Under the pieces are notes generated by a model. That model was not told where the DNA came from and ran no database searches. It worked only from the letters and a program-made list of their open reading frames with translations. This document shows, in pieces, positions 34,915 to 42,259 of a stretch of 64,000 nucleotides of DNA (position 1 is its first letter; each line of letters starts with the position of its first letter). This DNA is from SHLQ01 sp964562985 (lineage in GTDB: Bacteria > Actinomycetota > Acidimicrobiia > Acidimicrobiales > SHLQ01): positions 41,374 through 105,373 of the forward strand of contig CAZLWE010000003.1 of NCBI GenBank assembly GCA_964562985.1, written 5' to 3'. Position numbers and translations under genes: made by a program.

Positions 34915-35552
34915 ACGATCACCAGCCTCGGGTAGCTACGCACTCCAAGACCTTGCAGGCGAAGGAGAGCTCTCGGAAGGCGATCGGTGGCGCGCTCGAC
35001 GTACAGGTCGTCCACGTAGCGTTGCCGATCCGCGCCAAGTGACAGCAGCATCGCCGGGTCGGTGCACAACGCCAAGTCCTGCGTCCACTCATTGGCAACC
35101 GCGTGATACAAATCCGTCGGCGCTCCGTTGTGGGAGGCGACCTCTTCTAGGCCGAGCTGGCGCAGGAGGAACCGGACACGCACGTTGGCCCGACGGATCT
35201 CCTGTTGGCGTTCACGAAGAGACGACGGGATGGCGTCGACCGATCGCTCATAGGTGGCATCTGGTGCTGGAGCACCCGATGTCACGAGCGCGGCCACTTC
35301 CCCACCGACGAGCCGATTCGCGAGTTCGGCAACCGAGAGGGCGATACCAGATCGATCGCGCACGTCTGGGCCAAAGCCGAGCACGCGTTCGAGTGGGGAC
35401 CCAGCGCTGAGATACGCCGCCCGATGTGCGCTGCCATCTTCGGACCCGAGGATCACCCCCGAGCGACATTGCACTGGCGTGTCTACCCACGCATCGGATG
35501 CGCCGGTCTCCCACGCTCCACATGCACGTTCGACCACGAGCGCGTTAGCCAC
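34911..35552 (-). CDS. Unknown protein in the glycan operon
   Basis: 213 residues from GTG 35552, which has an AAGGGG site 6 nt upstream and overlaps the GT4 stop by 8 bp; a TTG at 35582 would add 10 residues. The sequence has no recognisable motif. It is Arg/Leu-rich with a long helical C-terminus (RERQQEIRRANVRVRFLLRQLGLEE). Coupled by ATGA to the GT2 gene. Position suggests an accessory factor for one of the glycosyltransferases. Confidence 0.6.
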   Translation of the reverse strand: MANALVVERACGAWETGASDAWVDTPVQCRSGVILGSEDGSAHRAAYLSAGSPLERVLGFGPDVRDRSGIALSVAELANRLVGGEVAALVTSGAPAPDATYERSVDAIPSSLRERQQEIRRANVRVRFLLRQLGLEEVASHNGAPTDLYHAVANEWTQDLALCTDPAMLLSLGADRQRYVDDLYVERATDRLPRALLRLQGLGVRSYPRLVIV

Positions 35553-36843
35553 GAGTCGCCCCTTGTTCACAAAGGGTTTCAAGGGCGGCCATCACTTTGG
35601 TCCGGTGCGAGTCGAGCGAGAACCGGGCGGCCTGTATCTCCCGACGAGACCGCCTCTGCTCCGGGCTCTCTGACCACGATTCCTCAAGCGCCGCAGCCAT
35701 CGAGCTACCCAAGTCATCGACCTCGACATCGTGCGCGAAGAGGTCATTGCTATCGGCGATCGTTTCCCTCGTACCACCAACGTCAGAAGCGAGGCAGCGG
35801 GTCCCGCACAAGCCAGCCTCGATAGGGACGGTGGGCAGGTTGTCGATTCGAGATGGGTGTATGAGCACGTTCGCTGCGCCATAGGACGCCGCCATCAGTG
35901 ACTGATCAAGATCCGCGAGCACGATCGCGGGACCGTCGATCCCAAGATCGCGCAGCGGGTTTGAGGTTGGGAGTTGCAACCGATCGACGAGCGCGCCCGG
36001 TTTGAGGTCCGCATCGAGTCCACGAGTTGCGACGGATCCATCACCCCCGACGACGAAGCGAATCGGGTCGACCCCGGTCGCTCGCTTCACTGAACGACAG
36101 CCTGCCTCGAAGATGTCGAAGCCCTTACGAACCTGTGTGGGGTTACCAACGAACATCGCGATCGGCCACTCATGAGGTAGTCCGAGCAGGTCTCGAGCAT
36201 CGCCGCGATCTTGCAACGAAAACAGTTCGCCGTCGACCGGGTTCGGGATATGGGAAAATTCGATGGTCGGGAAGACGCGCCGCGCTCGGTCGGTGAGCCA
36301 CTGACTCGGTCCGACGCCCAAGAAGGTTCCGATCCTGTCCGGGAGATCAAAGAGCGAGTCGTAATCGTGAGGTACAAGCGACTCTCCATGACGTGGCTCA
36401 TAGGTCCGAACAACCTCACCGGTTGCCGTCTCAAACGTGTAGTGGGCGTCGGTGTAGAACCATTCGTCATGCATGGTGTGCATGACGGGAATCCGCCGAC
36501 TCAGATCGACGAGATCATTTTGCTCGAAGAGCCTGCCGCAATTATGGACATACAACGCATCGAGCTCGAAACGAGTGATCTGCTGGTCAAACCAACTACG
36601 AAATGTTCGAAGGAACATCGCGTGATCTGCGGCGCTCACACTATCTGCCAGCGATGTCTGGTCTTGGGTAAAGCTTGCTGCGCCGAAGAACCGGTCGGCA
36701 GACTCGCGCCCCAAACCTGCATCGAGCGCTCCGGCGATCAGAACGGTCTCATGGCCGTCGCCGTGGAGCATGTTCGCTGCCGTGAGGGCCATCACACCGG
36801 CCCCGTTCGCCCGGATAAGGTCTGCGACCACACCAATGCGCAC
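35545..36843 (-). CDS. Family 4 glycosyltransferase (GT-B)
   Basis: 432 residues. The N-terminus MRIGVVADLIRANGAGVMAL is the acceptor-lobe glycine loop, IPVMHTMHDEWFY is the conserved GT4 HDxW stretch, HIPNPVDGELF the hinge, AMFVGNPTQVRKGFDIF the donor lobe entry, and NVLIHPSRIDNLPTVPIEAGLCGTRCLASDVGG the EX7E-type donor motif. Retaining sugar transfer from an NDP-sugar. One-base overlap with the upstream unknown gene. Confidence 0.9.
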   Translation of the reverse strand: MRIGVVADLIRANGAGVMALTAANMLHGDGHETVLIAGALDAGLGRESADRFFGAASFTQDQTSLADSVSAADHAMFLRTFRSWFDQQITRFELDALYVHNCGRLFEQNDLVDLSRRIPVMHTMHDEWFYTDAHYTFETATGEVVRTYEPRHGESLVPHDYDSLFDLPDRIGTFLGVGPSQWLTDRARRVFPTIEFSHIPNPVDGELFSLQDRGDARDLLGLPHEWPIAMFVGNPTQVRKGFDIFEAGCRSVKRATGVDPIRFVVGGDGSVATRGLDADLKPGALVDRLQLPTSNPLRDLGIDGPAIVLADLDQSLMAASYGAANVLIHPSRIDNLPTVPIEAGLCGTRCLASDVGGTRETIADSNDLFAHDVEVDDLGSSMAAALEESWSESPEQRRSRREIQAARFSLDSHRTKVMAALETLCEQGATRG

Positions 36844-37529
36844 TATGGACTCCGACGCTGGAGGATCGATGACGCTTCTCGTCGCGCACGAGTGGCCACC
36901 CGTTTCGCGAGACTTGCGGCGTCGGTTCGGGGTTGGGTGTGAATATGCACCGACGACGGCCTTGAGCGCCCGCTCCGGCCCGATAGCGCAGTCGTCGGTC
37001 CTCCGATCGTCAACGTAGCGAACTCACCCACGAGCAACTCGGTTATCTCACACGACATGTCCGTTTCCGCATTGCGAGCGGAAACCACGAGGCGTGTCCC
37101 GGTTTCGCTCGATACCGGCTTTATGGTGACGACAACCGCGGGCGATGCCCCGATGGCACTCGTGGCTGACCTGCTAGGTCCGTCGACGACCAGTTCCAAT
37201 TGCTGGCTTTCGATGACATCGATTGATTGCTCGCCCATCGCCACGCTGAAGAGCACCCGGTCGACCGACGTCGAACGAAGATCGCGAAACAGTTGAACCT
37301 GAATGTGGGAGTAGTCGGTGAGCCGGAACGGTGTCGACAAAACGGGGATCGTGATCGGCGGACCGTTCTCCCAGGGTCGGATCTCGCCGTCCACCAGGTC
37401 GAGCATTTCGGGACGGCCGTCGTCGAGCAACAGCACTCGTTGCTGGCTCACGGACGGACGCACGGTCGACACCGGTTGCGATGGTCCGGCCACCAATTGA
37501 GGATTGAGTTGGACAGGTCGGCTGTTCAC
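36843..37529 (-). CDS. Unknown protein in the glycan operon
   Basis: 228 residues, GTG start at 37529 sharing one base with the sulfotransferase stop. The centre is beta-rich (GPPITIPVLSTPFRLTDYSHIQVQLF; hydrophobic alternation), suggesting a beta-sandwich; the C-terminal tail is strongly basic (SLAKRVATRARREASSILQRR) and could lie on a membrane or acidic polymer. No signal peptide. Not recognised. Confidence 0.55.
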   Translation of the reverse strand: MNSRPVQLNPQLVAGPSQPVSTVRPSVSQQRVLLLDDGRPEMLDLVDGEIRPWENGPPITIPVLSTPFRLTDYSHIQVQLFRDLRSTSVDRVLFSVAMGEQSIDVIESQQLELVVDGPSRSATSAIGASPAVVVTIKPVSSETGTRLVVSARNAETDMSCEITELLVGEFATLTIGGPTTALSGRSGRSRPSSVHIHTQPRTDAASLAKRVATRARREASSILQRRSP

Positions 37530-38389
37530 TACAACCCCAATCGGTCAGCCAGGCGTCTCTCTTCATCCCAGTCGATCGCAGCCCCATCAATCAATTCAAG
37601 GAGCGTTTCGCTGTTCTCGCGAGCCTCGGCGTTGAACTTGAATGAACTACCCGACTTCGCCCCGAGGACGGCCTCGATTGCCGCAGGATCAGGGGGTGTG
37701 TCGCGAAGTTCCTCGAACAGCGAGTCGAACCGAGGCGACGCGGGGACGAGATCGCTGTAGGCGACCAAGGATGCCCGGGTGGGGTGGGCATCAGCCACGG
37801 TGAGCAGTTCTTGGTATCGGCGGATCCACGCGCCGGACATGATCGAGAGCCGCTCTTGTGCGGCTGCCCTGCCCTCCGGCGACTGAAAGTCATAGTTGGT
37901 GTTTCCGAAGGCGAAGAATCGCGATTGTGCGAAACCCCGAAAGTCCCGAGCCAAGATGATGAGACTCGCCGTGGGGAACATCTTCATCAGCGTCGAGAGT
38001 TCTTCCCTGCTATATCGAATCTCCTTGAAGCCCCACCGGATCGACGGGTCGAGCCCTCGGGTAAACAGGCCGCGAACCATCTCGCGCATCTCGTCCTCGA
38101 GATCGGTCGTGGTGAAGGGAGACACCCACGGCTTGAATGCCTTCTTGTCACCCAACTCGCCAATGACATCCCCGCGAGATTCGAACCCGATCTCCAGGTT
38201 GTTGGCAGTTTCTGGTTGAGAGGCACTGACATAGCTTCGAAGCACCCCCGAGAGAAACCCACCGTGTTCGCCCCAAATCGTGATTCCGGAGTGAACGTTG
38301 AGTACTCGTTGGAGCAGTGTCGAGCCCGACCGGCCCATGCTGGCTATGAAGATCGGGCGGTTCCAGCGGGGAGGGATGTCTTCGGGCAT
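37529..38389 (-). CDS. PAPS-dependent sulfotransferase
   Basis: 286 residues. The N-terminal PFIASMGRSGSTLLQRVL-type block (here IFIASMGRSGSTLL) is the 5'-phosphosulfate loop of sulfotransferases, and ASLIILARDFRGFAQSRFFAF carries the 3'-phosphate-binding Arg/Ser strand. WGEHGGFLSG corresponds to the substrate helix. It would sulfate a sugar in this locus. No cysteine-rich or Golgi-like domain; cytoplasmic. First gene of the minus-strand run 38389-33328. Confidence 0.87.
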   Translation of the reverse strand: MPEDIPPRWNRPIFIASMGRSGSTLLQRVLNVHSGITIWGEHGGFLSGVLRSYVSASQPETANNLEIGFESRGDVIGELGDKKAFKPWVSPFTTTDLEDEMREMVRGLFTRGLDPSIRWGFKEIRYSREELSTLMKMFPTASLIILARDFRGFAQSRFFAFGNTNYDFQSPEGRAAAQERLSIMSGAWIRRYQELLTVADAHPTRASLVAYSDLVPASPRFDSLFEELRDTPPDPAAIEAVLGAKSGSSFKFNAEARENSETLLELIDGAAIDWDEERRLADRLGL

Positions 38390-38437
38390 TGCGTCGCCAG
38401 ACTATCGGCTCCCCACCCGCTGGTCGTGTAACGCGTA

Positions 38438-39172
38438 CTAGGCGGCGACTCGAGGACGTTCTTCGTCGGCGATCTCGACCTCGACAACTTGATCGGCGGC
38501 CGGAGCCTTCGCAGCCTCTCGGCGCTTGACGATCTGCGAGATACCGATGCTCAGGAAGAACAGGACAACCGAGGCGATTAGCACGATGGGGTCGACACCC
38601 GCCGGGCCATCTGAAAGCGACTCGATCGAGGCACCGGCGAGGCTGAACGAAACGGTTCCTGGGAGAGAACCAATCGCGGTTGCCAGAAGGAATTGCAACG
38701 GGCGGATCTTCAAGAAACCAGCCGCGTAGTTGACGCCGTCGTAGGGAAGGAATGCGAGGCGCATCAACAAGACGCTCTCGAAGCTGTTGCGGCGTATGCG
38801 GCCTGCCCACTCGCGCATGATTCCGATGTGCTCGTCGTCATCGTCGAACTCGAAGCCGAAGGCCCGAGCGATGAAGTAAGCGACCATCGCTGATGCGTTC
38901 GCACCGAGGACGCTGGCGGCTACGCCGACGACCGGGCCGAAGAGCAATCCTCCCGCAATGGTGAAGAGCGAGGCCGGAAAGAGGACCACTGGTCGGAGGG
39001 CATAGATGAGGATGAAGAGACCGAAGGCCCACCACTCACCTCGAATGGCTTCGATGAATGCTTCGAGGGTGCCGATTGTTCCAAGACCGGTCGAGCGTTG
39101 GTAGAGGACCCAGCCAACGATGGCTGCGACCCAGAGAACGACGATAGAAATGCGCTTGAGGTTTTGCTGCAT
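38438..39172 (-). CDS. TVP38/TMEM64 (DedA-like, VTT domain) membrane protein
   Basis: 244 residues from ATG 39172 (MQQNLKRISIVVLW); in-frame upstream ATG 39190 and GTG 39226 are also possible. The core reads LRPVVLFPASLFTIAGGLLFGPVVGVAASVLGANASAMVAYFIAR, the VTT-domain signature, and later RLAFLPYDGVNYAAGFLKIRPLQFLLATAIG. These proteins are membrane carriers or scramblase-like; some DedA relatives move undecaprenyl phosphate or PE. C-terminal tail acidic. Function in lipid handling inferred. Confidence 0.85.
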   Translation of the reverse strand: MQQNLKRISIVVLWVAAIVGWVLYQRSTGLGTIGTLEAFIEAIRGEWWAFGLFILIYALRPVVLFPASLFTIAGGLLFGPVVGVAASVLGANASAMVAYFIARAFGFEFDDDDEHIGIMREWAGRIRRNSFESVLLMRLAFLPYDGVNYAAGFLKIRPLQFLLATAIGSLPGTVSFSLAGASIESLSDGPAGVDPIVLIASVVLFFLSIGISQIVKRREAAKAPAADQVVEVEIADEERPRVAA

Positions 39173-39287
39173 ATAAGGACAACAGCCCATAGACAGCCCG
39201 ATATTCGCGCTTGTGAAGTGTTTCACATACGTTCAGAATTGGCCATCACGCCCTAGATCGAAGCCGTCGCTCGGCTACGCCGCAGCG

Positions 39288-40091
39288 TTAGTTGCCGGGC
39301 ACCACTCGAACGATCGTGTAGGTCAATCCATACCCCACGTATTCAAACTTCAATCCGGTGGATTCCACGAACTCGGAGAATGCCTTGTGCTCGTGGTGTT
39401 CCCATCCGTAGTAGCCGATGAGTTCGTCGAAAACGATGATCGCATTCGGATGGATCATGTCGCCTACGGCATCGAAAATATCGACGGTCGAGGAGTAGAT
39501 GTCGCAGTCGACTCGCAGGAGAGAAATCTTTGGATCGGGGTACTCGCCACGCCACACCGGCAAGGTGTCCGAAAACCAGCCCTTGTACAGTGCGACGTTT
39601 TCGGGCATGTCCGGAAGTGTTCCGCGCATGTCGCCAAAGGTTCCCTTGGGCACGTGGCTCCACGCTTCGGGCAACCCTTCGAAGGAATCGAAACCGTGGA
39701 TCACCTGATCGGGGAACGTCCTGGCGAGACGCCGCGTGGATGCGCCCTTGTAGACACCGAGGTCTAAGATCTGCCCTTCGAGCGCGTTGATTTCGTCGCT
39801 CAGTTCGTCGATGAGGGCGAACTGATCGAGCATGAAAATCGCGCCGTCCATCTCCGACTCGATGAAGTCGTAGGTTCGGGTCGCAGCTCGGCGGTTTCGC
39901 TCCTCCAGGAGCTTGACCCAACGGTCGTTCCACGCGTAGTAGTGCCGCAAGCTCTGATTGAGCTGCCCCGTCCCCAACTGCTTCACGGTGTCAGCTACAT
40001 CGATCCGATGGAGGCGATCGGGTGCCGTCGCTTCTTTCAGCAGGTCCCGAATCTCGGTGAGGACCTCGAGGATCTGTTCGTCGTGGTTCAT
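39288..40091 (-). CDS. TylF/MycF-like sugar O-methyltransferase
   Basis: 267 residues. After an N-terminal helical coil (DEQILEVLTEIRDLLKEA) the methyltransferase core shows GQILDLGVYKGASTRRLA (motif I), HGFDSFEGLPEAW (the Asp-Phe/Glu-Gly-Leu-Pro block typical of TylF-type enzymes), KGTFGDM, ISLLRVDCDIYSSTVD (metal-binding DxDxY) and IIVFDELIGYYG. The family methylates sugar hydroxyls in macrolides and surface glycans. AGGAC site before the ATG. Next gene downstream on the same strand is TVP38-like. Confidence 0.85.
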   Translation of the reverse strand: MNHDEQILEVLTEIRDLLKEATAPDRLHRIDVADTVKQLGTGQLNQSLRHYYAWNDRWVKLLEERNRRAATRTYDFIESEMDGAIFMLDQFALIDELSDEINALEGQILDLGVYKGASTRRLARTFPDQVIHGFDSFEGLPEAWSHVPKGTFGDMRGTLPDMPENVALYKGWFSDTLPVWRGEYPDPKISLLRVDCDIYSSTVDIFDAVGDMIHPNAIIVFDELIGYYGWEHHEHKAFSEFVESTGLKFEYVGYGLTYTIVRVVPGN

Positions 40092-40111
40092 CGTGTGTCC
40101 TATCGCTGAAG

Positions 40112-41626
40112 CTAGTGCGTGAAGTGGCGTTCGCCGGTGAGAACCATCGCTATGCCCGCTTCATTGGCTGCGGCGATGACCTCGTCATCTCGCATGGATC
40201 CCCCCGGCTGCACTACAGCCGTACATCCTGCGTCAATAGCCGCTTCGAGTCCATCTTTGAACGGAAAGAATGCGTCGGATGCGCACGCGCCTCCCTGGGC
40301 GCGTCCGTCGGCCTTCTCGGCAGCGATGCGGCCAGCGTCACGACGGTTCTGCTGTCCGGCACCGATTCCGACCGCTTGTTGGTCCTTCGCCAACACGATC
40401 GTGTTTGACGTAACTCGAGCCGCCACCTTCCACGCGAACACCAAGTCAGCCATCTCGGCTTCGGTTGGCGGCCGTTCGGTGGCGACGGTCCAATCCGTCG
40501 GGCCGGTGAGCAGTTGGTCGGTGGTTTGCACCAACAAACCACCGTCGATCGAACGCATCGTTAGCGAAGCAGATCTCGGAGACGGCGCTTCGATTATCCG
40601 AAGGTTCTTCTTCGTCGTCAAGACCTCCATCGCTTCGGGAGCGAAACTCGGCGCCACGATGACTTCAGTAAACACCTGAACGAGCTGCTCAGCCAATGCC
40701 TTGGGCACTTCACGATTGAGCGCCACGATGCCACCGAAGGCAGACACCGGGTCGCAGGCGTGCGCTCGCGAGTACGCGTCAACAATGTCGTCGGTGGTCG
40801 CCGCACCACAGGGATTCGCGTGTTTGATCACGACAGCTGTTGGCTCCTCACCCAGGGCGTGAACCAGTTGCCACGATGCCTCGGTGTCGAGAAGGTTCAG
40901 ATAGCTGAGTGCTTTGCCGTTGTGTTGAACGGCCTGGTCCCACCAACTCTTCTGCCCCGAGAACCGATAGCGCGCTCCGACCTGATGGGGGTTCTCGCCG
41001 TATCGAAGGTCTTGAACCCGTTCCGCGGCGAGGTGCAATGACCGCGGAAGTGGGTCCTCTTCGCCGTCGCTCTCGTCGGTGGCATCGAGCCATTCGACGA
41101 TGGTTGCATCGTAGGAAGCAGTGTGCGCAAACGCTTTTCGAGCGAGCTGCTTTTTTGTTGCTGCGGAAAGGTCGCCGCTGGAAATCTCCGCGGCGACTTC
41201 GGTGTAGTCACTGGGGTCAACCACGACACCGACGAACTCGTGGTTCTTTGCTGCAGCGCGGACCATCGTCGGGCCACCGATATCGATCAGCTCGATTCCA
41301 GGATCGGAACTAAACGGGTACAGGTTGACGACAACGAGGTCGATGGGCGCAATCTCGTGGGCGGCGAGGTCTGCCTGATGCTCAGGATTATTCCGGTCGG
41401 CGAGGATTCCACCATGCACCTTGGGGTGCAGCGTCACCACACGATGGCCGAGCATGATCGGCGAACCGGTGTGGTCTGCGACGTCGGTTACGGGGAGACC
41501 GGCCTCGGCGATCACCTTCGCGGTGCCACCGCTCGAGAGGAGCGTCCATCCGGCGTCGATGAGTTCGGAGGCAAACTCGGCGATCCCGGTCTTGTCGAAT
41601 ACGGACAATAGGGCGAGCTTGGTCAT
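40112..41626 (-). CDS. purH: Bifunctional AICAR formyltransferase / IMP cyclohydrolase
   Basis: 504 residues. Last two steps of IMP synthesis. N-terminal cyclohydrolase: LALLSVFDKTG, LLSSGGTAKVI, and GHRVVTLHPKVHGGILADR. C-terminal transformylase: RYGENPHQ, the KHANPCGAAT motif with the catalytic Lys-His, SAFGGIVALNREV, GIGAGQQNR and the C-terminal HFTH. Coupled by ATGA to purN, also a folate-dependent purine step. Two housekeeping genes placed within the glycan region. Confidence 0.97.
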   Translation of the reverse strand: MTKLALLSVFDKTGIAEFASELIDAGWTLLSSGGTAKVIAEAGLPVTDVADHTGSPIMLGHRVVTLHPKVHGGILADRNNPEHQADLAAHEIAPIDLVVVNLYPFSSDPGIELIDIGGPTMVRAAAKNHEFVGVVVDPSDYTEVAAEISSGDLSAATKKQLARKAFAHTASYDATIVEWLDATDESDGEEDPLPRSLHLAAERVQDLRYGENPHQVGARYRFSGQKSWWDQAVQHNGKALSYLNLLDTEASWQLVHALGEEPTAVVIKHANPCGAATTDDIVDAYSRAHACDPVSAFGGIVALNREVPKALAEQLVQVFTEVIVAPSFAPEAMEVLTTKKNLRIIEAPSPRSASLTMRSIDGGLLVQTTDQLLTGPTDWTVATERPPTEAEMADLVFAWKVAARVTSNTIVLAKDQQAVGIGAGQQNRRDAGRIAAEKADGRAQGGACASDAFFPFKDGLEAAIDAGCTAVVQPGGSMRDDEVIAAANEAGIAMVLTGERHFTH

Positions 41627-42225
41627 TGCGGGACTCCAGGTGATCGGTCGAACTCGGGATCTGGCAGGACATCGCCACGACGAAGGATGTCCTGCAAGGT
41701 CTCGATGTAGAGCTTTCGTTCCACCGTCTTTATTCGTTCGTGCAGCGAGGCCTCGTCGTCATCGGGCAGGATACGAACCGACTCTTGAGCGAGTATTGGG
41801 CCGCAATCCACCTCCGGCGTCGCGACGTGGATCGTGCAACCAGTGACGATGGCGCCGTACGCGAGCGCATCGCGCACCGCATGCCAGCCAGGAAACGCAG
41901 GAAGAAGCGCAGGATGGGTGTTAATGATCCGCCCGGAGAACTCGTTGAAGATCGAACCGCTGAGGATGGTCCCGAAACCGGCCATTGCGACAACGTCGAT
42001 CTCGTGCTCTCGCAGCAGTACGGCAAGGTCGTCCGAGTAGGCGCCTCGGTCGAAAGATTCGTCGAAACTGTTGCGTGGTAAAAGTACGGAACGCACGCCA
42101 GCGTCTTCGGCTATGTGCAGGCCTCGGCAGCTTCGGTCGCTAACCACAAGTTCAATCGGGACCTGGGCCTGGCACATGGCAGCCAACAAGGTGCCCGAGC
42201 CAGAGACCAGCACGGCGAGTCGCAT
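41623..42225 (-). CDS. purN: Phosphoribosylglycinamide formyltransferase
   Basis: 200 residues. VLVSGSGTLLAAM is the phosphate-binding loop, MAGFGTILSG and IINTHPALLPAFPG hold the catalytic Asn and His, and TGCTIHVATPEVDCGPIL gives the catalytic Asp. Uses 10-formyl-THF, linking it to FolD. Motifs and length match PurN. ATG 42225, ATGA overlap with purH. Confidence 0.95.
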   Translation of the reverse strand: MRLAVLVSGSGTLLAAMCQAQVPIELVVSDRSCRGLHIAEDAGVRSVLLPRNSFDESFDRGAYSDDLAVLLREHEIDVVAMAGFGTILSGSIFNEFSGRIINTHPALLPAFPGWHAVRDALAYGAIVTGCTIHVATPEVDCGPILAQESVRILPDDDEASLHERIKTVERKLYIETLQDILRRGDVLPDPEFDRSPGVPQ

Positions 42226-42259
42226 CAGCTGGAAACGTATCCCTGCCCGACCCGATTAT

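Noticed and set aside
40112..42225. purH-purN as tailoring genes of the glycan cluster
   Set aside because: Both have complete housekeeping motifs and overlap each other; position is likely incidental.
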